Origin: Bradyrhizobium sp. 149
GTDB taxonomy: Bacteria; Pseudomonadota; Alphaproteobacteria; Rhizobiales; Xanthobacteraceae
Length of the DNA stretch: 64,000 nt
NCBI RefSeq assembly: GCF_023073915.1
Contig: NZ_JADPKK010000022.1
Span: 1,054,001 to 1,118,000 of the forward strand
Direction: 5' to 3'
Position numbers and translations under genes: made by a program. This document shows positions 9,392 through 18,180 of the stretch, piece after piece (the first letter of the stretch is position 1; every line of letters begins with the position of its first letter). The notes beneath the pieces were generated by a model, which was given only the letters and a program-made list of their open reading frames with translations, did not search any database and was not told the origin of the DNA.

Positions 9392-10288
9392 CTAGCGCGT
9401 CGCCAGCACCACCGCCGCCAGCGTGAAGATCAGCGATGCGATCTGCCCCGGCCCCATCGGCTCGCCCAGCGCGATCGCAGAGGCCACCACGCCGATGACA
9501 GGCACCGCCATGGTCCCGATCGCGGCGACCGAGGCCGGCAGGCGCGCCAGCGCGGCGAACCAGCTGACATAGGCGATACAGAACTGCACCACGGTCGAAT
9601 AGACCAGCAGCCACCAGCCGAGCGGCGTCACCCGCTCCAGATGCGTGGTCTCGATGACGAGGCCGATGATCGTGATCGGCAGGCAGCCGATCCCGATCTG
9701 CCAGGCCGCGGCCGTGATCGGCGGCAGGCGGATCGGGTACTTCTTCGAGAACACCGTGCCGACGGCAAAGCCGGCCGCGCCGCACAGCGCCATGATGATG
9801 CCCGGCAGCTTTTCCGCCGTGGCGGCAAAGCCGTTGCCGCCCATGATCGAGGCGAGGCCGGCGAACGCCATCACCAGCGCGATGGTGCGCAACAAGGTCG
9901 GCCGCTCGCCCAGCACCGGCCAGGCGATCAGCGAGGCCCAGACCGGCATGGTGTAGGCGATCAGCGCCGCCTCGCTCGCCGGCAGCCAGAGCAGCGCCAG
10001 GCCCATCAGCACCATCCAGCCGGTGACGTTGAGGAGCGCGGCGGTCACGAGGCGCGGCCAGATCTCGCGCGCGACCTTCAGGCTGTCGCCGCGGATCAGC
10101 GCCAGCGCCGCGAGCAGCACCGCGCCCAGCACGCCCGTGACCCCGCGCAAGCTCAGCGGCGGCAGCTCGGAGAGCAGGAATTTCGTCACCGGCCAGTTGA
10201 AGCCCCAGCCCACCGAGGTGATGGCGAGGAACATCAGGCCGGCCGGGGCGATGCGAGCTCGCGCATCCCGGCGGGTCGAATCAAGCAT
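9392..10288 (-). CDS. EamA/DMT-family transporter
   Basis: 298 residues with about ten hydrophobic helices arranged as two EamA repeats (about 20-150 and 160-296). Typical sequences are GWGFNWPVTKFLL in the first helix and LWLPASEAALIAYTMPVWASL at the end of the first repeat. EamA proteins export amino acids, nucleosides or other small metabolites. The stop codon directly abuts the stop of the hybrid kinase, so the two genes converge with no space for a terminator. Confidence 0.92.
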   Translation of the reverse strand: MLDSTRRDARARIAPAGLMFLAITSVGWGFNWPVTKFLLSELPPLSLRGVTGVLGAVLLAALALIRGDSLKVAREIWPRLVTAALLNVTGWMVLMGLALLWLPASEAALIAYTMPVWASLIAWPVLGERPTLLRTIALVMAFAGLASIMGGNGFAATAEKLPGIIMALCGAAGFAVGTVFSKKYPIRLPPITAAAWQIGIGCLPITIIGLVIETTHLERVTPLGWWLLVYSTVVQFCIAYVSWFAALARLPASVAAIGTMAVPVIGVVASAIALGEPMGPGQIASLIFTLAAVVLATR

Positions 10289-10400
10289 GTGGGCAGTCCG
10301 GCAAAATCGGGCTCAACTTGGCGCGGATTCGCGCCTCCCACCACCTCCCCGGAAGGCATGCCTGCCCTCACCTTCCGTAGCGCTACGTGAGTCCCCCGGA

Positions 10401-10541
10401 GGCAAGCCCGCGCCTTAAAAATATACCTGCCCTGTGAACAGCGGGGTGAAGCCTCCGCGGCACCACAAGATGCAAATTTTTTCAGTTGGGAATCCGTGAG
10501 GACTCACCGATACTTGGCCCCACAACAGGCGCGGGCTTGCC
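10401..10541. repeat. Inverted repeat pair upstream of nrdJ
   Basis: 15-base arms at 10401-10415 and 10527-10541 are exact reverse complements. GTGAGTC at 10387-10393 and GACTCAC at 10501-10507 form a second pair, but in an order that does not nest with the first, so the two stems would be mutually exclusive or form a pseudoknot. Confidence 0.6.
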
Positions 10542-10601
10542 CCCTGTTATCCCCCGCAATCCACCATATTTAGTATTTGATTCAGGAACTCGCACTAGTT
10601 C

Positions 10602-10629
10602 TTGACGGGCGCAACGGAGAGTCCTAGCT
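10602..10629 (+). promoter_or_regulatory. Candidate sigma-70-type promoter for nrdJ
   Basis: TTGACG at 10602-10607, 16-base spacer, CTAGCT at 10624-10629. A GAACT-6-AGTTC palindrome (10586-10601) abuts the -35. The -10 is a poor match, so this is tentative. Confidence 0.3.
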
Positions 10630-11057
10630 TTCGATCCGTTCGGCGCGAGTGTGTTTGCGTCCCGCCGGCACTCCCCCAAAGGGTCTGCAAAACAGCACTC
10701 CGCCACGCCAGACAAAGGCAGCGGGATAAGGGCTTGTCTGCCCGGCGAGAGCGGACTTTTCGGGCGCCGGAACGGGCTGGAAACAGGCTCGGATGGCAAT
10801 TGTTGAAGACGTGGTGACGTTGTGGGGCGTTGAACGCATGTCGGGCTCATCGCTTTGGGGCGGATGGGTCTGGGCATGCCGGCGGATGATCGGTGCGCGC
10901 ATCGAACAATCGCGTCGGGAGAAAAAATGGGTCGGGTCCACCGGCTGAAACTGCGGCGCCCTGGGGCCAAACGGCTCCTGGAAACCGCGAAATGAAATGA
11001 TGACCCGGCACGCCTGAACGGAGGCGGGACCGGTCAAAGATAGGACGGGGCAAGACC

Positions 11058-14000
11058 ATGCGGATTGAGCGGCGCCACACCACTTCGGGACAGTCACCTT
11101 ACGCCGGCATCGATTTCCGGCTGACCACGTCGGAGATCAGGAATCCCGACGGCTCGGTCGTGTTCAAGCTCGAGAACGTCGAGGTGCCGACCGCATGGTC
11201 GCAGGTCGCCTCCGACGTCCTCGCCCAGAAGTACTTCCGCAAGGCCGGCGTCGCCGCGCGCCTGAAGAAGGTCGAGGAAGAGTCCGTTCCCTCCTTCCTG
11301 TGGCGCTCCGTGCCCGACACCGAGGCGCTCGCCCTCCTGCCCGAGAAAGAGCGCTATGTCAGCGAGCTCTCGGCCAAGCAGGTGTTCGACCGTCTCGCCG
11401 GCTGCTGGACCTATTGGGGCTGGAAGGGCAATTACTTCTCCTCCGACGAGGACGCCCAGACCTTCTACGACGAGCTTCGCTACATGCTGACCATGCAGAT
11501 GGTCGCGCCGAACTCGCCGCAATGGTTCAACACCGGTCTGCATTGGGCCTATGGCATCGACGGCCCCGGCCAGGGCCATTATTACGTCGACCCCTTCACC
11601 GGCAAGCTGACCCGCTCGAAATCCTCCTACGAGCACCCGCAGCCGCACGCCTGCTTCATCCAGGGCGTCGGTGACGACCTCGTCAACGAGGGCGGCATCA
11701 TGGACCTCTGGGTCCGCGAGGCCCGCCTGTTCAAATACGGCTCCGGCACCGGCTCCAACTTCTCGCGCCTGCGCGGCGAAGGCGAACGCCTCTCCGGCGG
11801 CGGCCGCTCGTCCGGCCTGATGAGCTTCCTCAAGATCGGCGACCGCGCGGCGGGCGCGATCAAGTCGGGCGGCACCACGCGCCGTGCGGCCAAGATGGTC
11901 GTGGTCGACGTCGATCACCCCGACATCGAGACCTATATCGACTGGAAGGTGAAGGAGGAGCAGAAGGTCGCGGCTCTCGTCACGGGATCCAAGATCAACC
12001 AGAAGCACCTCAAGGCCGTGCTGAAGGCCTGCGTCAACTGCGAAGGCTCGGGCGACGATTGCTTCGACCCGGAAAAGAACCCGGCGCTCCGCCGCGAGAT
12101 CAAGCTCGCGCGCCGCAGCCTCGTGCCCGACAATTACATCAAGCGCGTCATCCAGTTCGCCAAGCAGGGCTACAAGGACATCCAGTTCGACGTCTACGAC
12201 ACCGACTGGGATTCGGAAGCCTACCTCACGGTCTCCGGCCAGAACTCCAACAACTCGGTCTCGCTCAAGGACGACTTCCTGCGCGCGGTCGAGACCGACG
12301 GCGACTGGAATCTCGTGGGACGCACCACCAAGAAGATCACCAAGACCCTGAAGGCGCGCGACCTCTGGGAAAAGATCGGCTACGCCGCCTGGGCGTCGGC
12401 CGACCCCGGCCTGCACTTCAACACCACCATGAACGACTGGCACACCTGCAAGGCGTCCGGCGACATCCGCGCCTCCAATCCGTGCTCGGAATACATGTTC
12501 CTGGACGACACGGCGTGCAACCTCGCCTCAGCGAACCTGCTGACGTTCTACGACATCCCCTCCAAGCGTTTCGACGTCGAAGGCTACGAGCACCTCTGCC
12601 GGCTCTGGACCATCGTGCTCGAAATCTCGGTGATGATGGCGCAGTTCCCGTCCAAGTCGATCGCCGAGCTCTCCTACGAGTTCCGCACGCTCGGCCTCGG
12701 CTACGCCAATATCGGCGGCCTCTTGATGACCATGGGCCTGTCCTATGACAGCAAGGAAGGCCGCGCCATCGCCGGCGCGCTGACCGCGATCATGACCGGC
12801 ATCACCTACAAAACCTCGGCCGAGATGGCGTCCGAGCTCGGCACCTTCCCGGGCTACAAGAAGAACGCCGCGCACATGCTGCGCGTGATCCGCAACCACC
12901 GCCGCGCCGCCCATGGCCAGTCCAACGGCTACGAGGGACTGAGCGTCAATCCAGTGCCGATGGATCTCGTGTCCTGCCCGCAGGCTGACCTGGTGACGCA
13001 TGCACAGGCGGCCTGGGATGCGGCGCTCGAGCTCGGCGAGAAGCACGGCTATCGCAACGCCCAGACCACGGTGATCGCGCCGACCGGCACGATCGGCCTC
13101 GTCATGGATTGCGACACCACCGGCATCGAGCCTGATTTTGCGCTGGTGAAATTCAAGAAGCTCGCCGGCGGCGGCTACTTCAAGATCATCAACCGCGCGG
13201 TTCCCGCCGCGCTGCGCGCGCTCGGCTATCGCGAGAGCGAGATCGCGGAAATCGAGGCCTATGCCGTCGGCCACGGCTCGCTCTCCAACGCGCCGGGCAT
13301 CAACGCCTCGACGCTGAAGGCCAAGGGCTTTACCGACGAGGCCATCGCCAAGGTCGAGAAGGCGCTTCCGACCGCCTTCGACATCAAATTCGCGTTCAAC
13401 AAATGGACCTTTGGCGAGGACTTCATCCGCGACCAGCTCGGCATCGGCGCCGAGGCCATCGCGGCCCCCGGCTTCGACCTGCTCCAGGCCGTCGGCTTCA
13501 CCAAGCGCGAGATCGAGGCGGCCAACGTCCACATCTGCGGCGCGATGACGGTGGAAGGTGCCCCGCACCTCAAGGCCGAGCACTATCCGGTGTTCGACTG
13601 CGCCAATCCCTGCGGCAAGGTCGGCAAGCGCTATCTGTCGGTCGAGAGCCACATCCGCATGATGTCGGCGGCGCAGCCCTTCATCTCGGGTGCGATCTCC
13701 AAGACCATCAACATGCCGAACGACGCAACCGTGGAGGACTGCAAGTCCGCCTACATGCTGTCGTGGAAACTCGCCCTGAAAGCCAACGCGCTCTATCGCG
13801 ACGGCTCGAAGCTCAGCCAGCCGCTCAACTCGCAGCTCATCGCAGACGATGACGACGAGGACGATGCGATCGAACATCTCTACGACAAGCCGATGGCGGC
13901 ACGCACCGCCCAGGTCTCGGAAAAGATCGTCGAGAAGCTGGTCGAGCGGATCATCGTGATGCGCGAGCGCGAGAAGATGCCGGATCGCCGCAAGGGCTAC

Positions 14001-14825
14001 ACCCAGAAGGCGGTCGTCGGCGGCCACAAGGTGTATTTGCGCACCGGCGAATATGACGACGGCCGCATCGGCGAGATCTTCATCGACATGCACAAGGAAG
14101 GCGCGGCGCTGCGCTCCTTCATCAACAACTTCGCCATCGCGGTGTCGCTGGGCCTCCAGTACGGCGTGCCGCTCGACGAATATGTCGACGCCTTCACCTT
14201 CACCCGCTTCGAGCCGGCGGGCCCCGTGCAGGGCAACGACAGCATCAAGTACGCGACCTCGATCCTCGACTACGTCTTCCGCGAGCTGGCGGTGAGCTAT
14301 CTCAGCCGCTTCGACCTCGCCCATGTCGATCCCAGCGAGACCGGGTTCGACGTGCTCGGCAAGGGCGTCGAGGAAGGCAAGGAGCCTGACGATCAGGGCC
14401 AGCGCGCCTCCAAGCTGGTGTCGCGCGGCCTCACCCGCTCCCGCACCGACAATCTGGTTGTCATGCGCGGCGGCTCGACCGCGGTCTCCTCCGGCAACGA
14501 CAGCGCGCCCGCCGGCGGCTCCAAGGTCACCTCGCTCGCCTCGCACGGAGCGTCAGGCCGCGCCGGCGACGTCCTGGAAGGCGCGGTCGCGCTGAAGCAG
14601 GAAGTCCAGCACGACCTCTCGCCCACCGAGAAGCTGGAGGCCCTGCAGTGGAGCAAGTCCGGCACCGCGCAGACCATGGTGCCCTCCAAGGCCGAACGCC
14701 GCGCGGAAGCAAAGGCCAAAGGCTACGAAGGCGAGATGTGCGGCGAGTGCGGCAACTTCACGCTGGTGCGGAATGGCACCTGCATGAAGTGCGATACGTG
14801 CGGCAGCACGACGGGGTGTTCGTGA
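11058..14825 (+). CDS. nrdJ: Vitamin B12-dependent (class II) ribonucleoside-diphosphate reductase
   Basis: 1255 residues, the normal size for the long class II enzyme. It reduces ribonucleotides to deoxyribonucleotides using adenosylcobalamin to make the thiyl radical, with or without oxygen. Visible marks: HACFIQGVGDDL (first redox cysteine), the loop with NPCSEYMFLDDTACNL, NNSVSLKDDFL, and a barrel region with TGTIGLVMDCDTTGIEP. The C-terminal tail has four cysteines in CGECGN...CMKCDTCG, a zinc-ribbon-like region that also serves to re-reduce the active site. No class I subunit genes adjoin it, so it may be the main reductase. Monocistronic, with its own terminator. Confidence 0.98.
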   Translation: MRIERRHTTSGQSPYAGIDFRLTTSEIRNPDGSVVFKLENVEVPTAWSQVASDVLAQKYFRKAGVAARLKKVEEESVPSFLWRSVPDTEALALLPEKERYVSELSAKQVFDRLAGCWTYWGWKGNYFSSDEDAQTFYDELRYMLTMQMVAPNSPQWFNTGLHWAYGIDGPGQGHYYVDPFTGKLTRSKSSYEHPQPHACFIQGVGDDLVNEGGIMDLWVREARLFKYGSGTGSNFSRLRGEGERLSGGGRSSGLMSFLKIGDRAAGAIKSGGTTRRAAKMVVVDVDHPDIETYIDWKVKEEQKVAALVTGSKINQKHLKAVLKACVNCEGSGDDCFDPEKNPALRREIKLARRSLVPDNYIKRVIQFAKQGYKDIQFDVYDTDWDSEAYLTVSGQNSNNSVSLKDDFLRAVETDGDWNLVGRTTKKITKTLKARDLWEKIGYAAWASADPGLHFNTTMNDWHTCKASGDIRASNPCSEYMFLDDTACNLASANLLTFYDIPSKRFDVEGYEHLCRLWTIVLEISVMMAQFPSKSIAELSYEFRTLGLGYANIGGLLMTMGLSYDSKEGRAIAGALTAIMTGITYKTSAEMASELGTFPGYKKNAAHMLRVIRNHRRAAHGQSNGYEGLSVNPVPMDLVSCPQADLVTHAQAAWDAALELGEKHGYRNAQTTVIAPTGTIGLVMDCDTTGIEPDFALVKFKKLAGGGYFKIINRAVPAALRALGYRESEIAEIEAYAVGHGSLSNAPGINASTLKAKGFTDEAIAKVEKALPTAFDIKFAFNKWTFGEDFIRDQLGIGAEAIAAPGFDLLQAVGFTKREIEAANVHICGAMTVEGAPHLKAEHYPVFDCANPCGKVGKRYLSVESHIRMMSAAQPFISGAISKTINMPNDATVEDCKSAYMLSWKLALKANALYRDGSKLSQPLNSQLIADDDDEDDAIEHLYDKPMAARTAQVSEKIVEKLVERIIVMREREKMPDRRKGYTQKAVVGGHKVYLRTGEYDDGRIGEIFIDMHKEGAALRSFINNFAIAVSLGLQYGVPLDEYVDAFTFTRFEPAGPVQGNDSIKYATSILDYVFRELAVSYLSRFDLAHVDPSETGFDVLGKGVEEGKEPDDQGQRASKLVSRGLTRSRTDNLVVMRGGSTAVSSGNDSAPAGGSKVTSLASHGASGRAGDVLEGAVALKQEVQHDLSPTEKLEALQWSKSGTAQTMVPSKAERRAEAKAKGYEGEMCGECGNFTLVRNGTCMKCDTCGSTTGCS

Positions 14826-14844
14826 GAAGAAATTGCAGTCCGAC

Positions 14845-14872
14845 AGAAAGGCCGCTTAAAGCGGCCTTTCTT
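14845..14872 (+). terminator. Strong rho-independent terminator after nrdJ
   Basis: Perfect 11-base stem AGAAAGGCCGC (14845-14855) / GCGGCCTTTCT (14861-14871) with a five-base loop TTAAA and closing T residues. Confidence 0.93.
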
Positions 14873-14902
14873 AGGGTCACCACGACAACCTCTACGTGAT
14901 TT

Positions 14903-16351
14903 ATGGCCAGCAATAATCCGGAACGAGGGTGGCCGATTCAGATCGCTGGATCATTTGAGCATCCGGCATCAAAAGTCTCGGTCCCCGTTTGCGTATTAGG
15001 AATTTTGCTCTTTGTAGCGATTATTGTTGTTGGATTCGCGGCGATCGTTTGGCTGCTCGTCGACCTACTAAGCGGTGACCAAAAGCGCGCTGCGGATGCA
15101 GCCAGAGCAGCATTGCCTGTTGTAGCCGGCGCGGTGGGCCTACCCCTCATCATTTGGCGACTCGTGATTCTCGATCGTCAAACGAGGATTAGCGAAGAAA
15201 AGACTCAGATCGATCGCGAGACACATTACACCTCAATCTTTTCACGCGCGGTAGAGCAACTTGGTCAGACAAGGGAGATCAAGCGAACAGTAAATATAGA
15301 CGGATCCTCCGCTGATACGACTATGACTGTTCCCAACATTGAGGTACGCCTTGGCGGAATCCATTCGTTGGCAAGGCTTGCGGAAGAGAGTTCGCGCGAC
15401 ACTGAAAAGATCAGCAATATGCTCCGATCTTACATTCGGGAGAACTCTTGGTCCGATCGAACGGGAAGCCAGCTAGCTAAGCCAAACTGGTCTCCGGAGA
15501 ATGCTTGGGGCTGGGCAGGCCAGTTTGGTCACGATCCCACTGAACCGAACGCTCGCGACGCGATTGCGACCTGGAGTACGCAGACCAATTCGCAACTAGC
15601 CGAATTAAAGAAATGGATAGCTTCGGTTCCTGAAACAAGGGTTGATGTTAATGAGGCAACTGAGGCCCTTGCTCTTCAATCAACTTCCGAGGATGCTTCG
15701 GACAGACCGGTCCTGTACGAATGCCTCTTCGTCGGCCGGCGTTTTAGCCAGAAACTTCTGTCGCTCATCAATTTTAGACGGTGCACGTTCGTCAAATGTA
15801 TATTCGACGCCACCGAACAGACTCTTCAAATTGAAGAATCCACAATTCTCGATTCGAGCTTCATCTCCAAAAGCGCCAACATTCAGATAATGTTCTCGGA
15901 GTTGAGCGGCGTCACCTTCCGAAGCGCAGATCAAGCAACAATTGCCTTATTCTATTCGCAGGCGTTCTCATTGAGAATCGCCGGCTTTCCAGATCGAGTC
16001 AATTTCTCAGATTCGACATTACTTGGTTTGACCCTCACCGGACCACCGGCACAACGCGGGGACAAGGTCACCAGCCTCCGCCTCGACGATACTATCCTGG
16101 TAAGCGGCCACCTGAGAGGACTCAAACTTTCCTCCGATTCCGACCTCGGCTATCAATGCGCGGTAGACCTTACTCTCGACGATGTCGACTTGAGTTCTGT
16201 AACAGACTTCGACTCCCAGAAACTTTCAATTGTCAAAGCCAACTCTCGATCGGTTCATCCGGCGTCAATCGAGCGGCCGGCTTCCTGGCCAAGATATCGT
16301 CCGAGACGGGATCAATCCGCGGACAAATCAGCCAACGTGCCCGCACCTTAA
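14903..16351 (+). CDS. Membrane protein with pentapeptide-repeat-like C-terminal domain
   Basis: 482 residues. Two hydrophobic helices at about 27-54 and 68-90 anchor it, followed by a charged helix (RISEEKTQIDRETHYTSIF) and the block VEQLGQTREIK...IEVRLGGIHSLARLAEES, which recurs in rhizobial pentapeptide-repeat membrane proteins. Residues 250-440 contain irregular five-residue repeats of hydrophobic/Phe residues (for example FRRCTFVKCIFD, TILDSSFISKS), suggesting a right-handed quadrilateral beta-helix; the register is loose. The codon use is clearly more AT-rich than in nrdJ just upstream, pointing to recent acquisition. Function unknown. Confidence 0.75.
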   Translation: MASNNPERGWPIQIAGSFEHPASKVSVPVCVLGILLFVAIIVVGFAAIVWLLVDLLSGDQKRAADAARAALPVVAGAVGLPLIIWRLVILDRQTRISEEKTQIDRETHYTSIFSRAVEQLGQTREIKRTVNIDGSSADTTMTVPNIEVRLGGIHSLARLAEESSRDTEKISNMLRSYIRENSWSDRTGSQLAKPNWSPENAWGWAGQFGHDPTEPNARDAIATWSTQTNSQLAELKKWIASVPETRVDVNEATEALALQSTSEDASDRPVLYECLFVGRRFSQKLLSLINFRRCTFVKCIFDATEQTLQIEESTILDSSFISKSANIQIMFSELSGVTFRSADQATIALFYSQAFSLRIAGFPDRVNFSDSTLLGLTLTGPPAQRGDKVTSLRLDDTILVSGHLRGLKLSSDSDLGYQCAVDLTLDDVDLSSVTDFDSQKLSIVKANSRSVHPASIERPASWPRYRPRRDQSADKSANVPAP

Positions 16352-16476
16352 ATATGAGAACGCGACAAGCAGCGCGAGGCTCCTATCGGCAGCGTCAGGA
16401 TACAATGAGCCGAGAGTTTAGGGGTTGTTAGATTGCGTACTTCCCGGGAAGGACGAAACATTGCGAGTTCAGACCC

Positions 16477-17283
16477 GTGACTGAAACAATTTCCAACGCT
16501 AACGCGGCTGCTTCGACCTTGTTCTTAGGCCAGAATGGTGAATGGTGGGACCTTTGGTTGATTGTGTCCGTCGTTGCGGCTGCGATAGCGGCCACAGCAG
16601 TAGGTGTGACTACGGCGGGATCGCTCATTTCCCACAAAAGAGAAGCGGCGCAGGCAGAAGAAACGCTTGATCATTACAAGCTCGAAACTGCCATGCAGAT
16701 TGCCGAAGCAAACGCCCGCCAAAAGGAAGCGGAATTCAAGCTTGCCCAATTGCGTAAACTTGCGGGCCCGCGGGAGATCAACTTCAGCGCGTTGAAAGAG
16801 GCGCTTGGGGGCCAGCCAAAAGCTCCGGTGGAGATCTGGTACGTGCCAGAGGTCTCGGACGGCTACTGGTTTGCCTCTAACTTGTTCTCGGCACTGCATA
16901 TGGCTGGATGGGACGCGTCGTGGCCGCAAGCTGTTCCAAAATTGAGAAGGGAAGATGTAGATAAAGTCATGCCGGACGTTTCCGGTCAGCTATTTTCGCT
17001 GTTGCTTGGGCAACCACCTGCAATGAGCGCCGGAGGCCAGCCAAGTGGGATTACAGTCGTGGGCGACGGCGATCATACCGCGCTCGAACCAAATGCACCG
17101 GCATCGCCGTTTCAAGTGCTTTTCCAAGCGCTGTCGAAAAGCACAGAATTTGGAATGTACGGAAGCGGTGGCAGTCAATTCATGCCCGTTCCGAAAGGTG
17201 CGCTCAGAGTTGTGATCGCAGCAAAAACCGACCCGATATTTGTTGACAACCCAACGTCGCAGCGCAGGGGAACCAATCCATAG
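16477..17283 (+). CDS. Membrane-anchored coiled-coil protein of unknown function
   Basis: 268 residues from a GTG at 16477. One TM helix at about 27-50 (LIVSVVAAAIAATAVGVTTAG), then a coiled coil of about 50 residues rich in Ala, Glu and Lys (to about 95), then a globular part of about 150 residues with VEIWYVPEVSDGYWFASNLFSAL, a pattern seen in cytoplasmic domains that accompany such anchors. It follows the pentapeptide-like membrane protein by 125 bases on the same strand and shares its AT-rich composition and the same anchor-then-coil plan, so the two may work together. No known family recognised. Confidence 0.7.
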   Translation: MTETISNANAAASTLFLGQNGEWWDLWLIVSVVAAAIAATAVGVTTAGSLISHKREAAQAEETLDHYKLETAMQIAEANARQKEAEFKLAQLRKLAGPREINFSALKEALGGQPKAPVEIWYVPEVSDGYWFASNLFSALHMAGWDASWPQAVPKLRREDVDKVMPDVSGQLFSLLLGQPPAMSAGGQPSGITVVGDGDHTALEPNAPASPFQVLFQALSKSTEFGMYGSGGSQFMPVPKGALRVVIAAKTDPIFVDNPTSQRRGTNP

Positions 17284-17505
17284 ACCGCCTCAGCCGCCGA
17301 ACAGCGTGGAGAACCTGCGAAACCACATCAAGAATTTACGGTGACAGCGCTGGACTGCATGTCACCGCAATCGCAGTTTGGTCCGGCTTCGATATTCATC
17401 AAACCTCGCGCACTGAAATTGCCTTTGCGGCCGAGCCCTTCCCTCCTAAACTCCTGACGTCATCGGCATGGGTTCCGACGGGCCCGGTAGAAGCGGAGTC
17501 GAGTT

Positions 17506-18021
17506 ATGCCCAAACCGGAAAGCTTCCCGATCGAGAAGATCTTCGTTCCCACGAAGCAGAAGAAAGCCATCAAGCCCGAGATCGTCGGGGAGATCGCGGA
17601 AAGCATGCTGGAGATCGGACAACAAACCCCCATTTCCGTTCGGCGCGACGGAGACCGCCTTGTTCTGGTGGAGGGACTGCATCGGCTCGAAGCCTGCAAG
17701 GCGCTCGGCGAGACGACCATACTCGGTGTCCTGGTCCCGGCCGAGCTTGCTCAACCCAAGCCGCAGCTCGCCGACCGACCCGAAGTCGAGGCAGAGCGCA
17801 TCAAGATGGCGCGATTGAAACAGCTTCGTCTCGAGAAGGAAGCCGCAGAGGCATCGACTTCTGCCTTGAGGAGCGTCAACGCATCGGATGCGCCGCGCAC
17901 CCGTTCGACGAAAGGCACTCGCGACAATCCAAAGGCACCACCGGGCCGGACCGAGAAATCCAGACCGAAAACATTGTCGGACTGGATCACGCAGCAAAAG
18001 GGCAGCGGCAGCCGCTATTGA
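17506..18021 (+). CDS. ParB/Srx-like N-terminal domain protein
   Basis: 171 residues. Residues 5-75 are a ParB/sulfiredoxin-type nucleotide-binding domain: FPIEKIFVP, then EIAESMLEIGQQTPISVRRDG, then LVEGLHRLEACKALG, where the usual GERR box is replaced by EGLHR. The remaining 90 residues are polar and basic without a helix-turn-helix, so it is not a full chromosome-partition ParB. Similar stand-alone domains occur in plasmid and phage modification or transcription proteins. No ParA gene is near. Intergenic space on both sides suggests a single-gene unit. Confidence 0.82.
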   Translation: MPKPESFPIEKIFVPTKQKKAIKPEIVGEIAESMLEIGQQTPISVRRDGDRLVLVEGLHRLEACKALGETTILGVLVPAELAQPKPQLADRPEVEAERIKMARLKQLRLEKEAAEASTSALRSVNASDAPRTRSTKGTRDNPKAPPGRTEKSRPKTLSDWITQQKGSGSRY

Positions 18022-18180
18022 TGGCCCAATTACGATCGCGGCAGAGCCGGCCCTCCGACCTATCAACCGCCATAATTTCTCCTTCGCGCGCGCGTTGTGT
18101 TGGGTAGCGGCGAGCCCTATCCTTCCAAGAATCGGACTGCCGCACTCCCATTGACGCCCGACTGGATCGAGAGCGCATCG

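Larger units (their letters stand above)
10289..11057. other. 769-base structured leader upstream of the class II ribonucleotide reductase
   Basis: No convincing coding frame. It holds a 15-base inverted repeat (10401-10415, GGCAAGCCCGCGCCT, against 10527-10541) and a local hairpin AACAGG/CCTGTT at 10524-10548, both on the side near the exporter gene, then a possible promoter at 10602-10629. I looked for the cobalamin riboswitch core and did not find it. An untranslated leader of more than 400 bases is implied if the candidate promoter is the one used. Confidence 0.5.

Noticed and set aside
10289..11057. Cobalamin riboswitch upstream of the B12-dependent reductase
   Set aside because: I looked for the B12 box core (GCCACTG and the AAGxCAGGA block) and did not see it; only unrelated inverted repeats.
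12528..14546. Long (672-residue) open frame antisense to nrdJ
   Set aside because: It is a shadow of a GC-rich coding gene: composition is Ala/Arg/Val/Gly/Asp-rich with no domain, and it exactly overlaps a clearly real gene on the other strand.
17506..18021. Chromosome partition locus (parB)
   Set aside because: Only the N-terminal ParB-like domain is present, no helix-turn-helix and no parA or parS seen.
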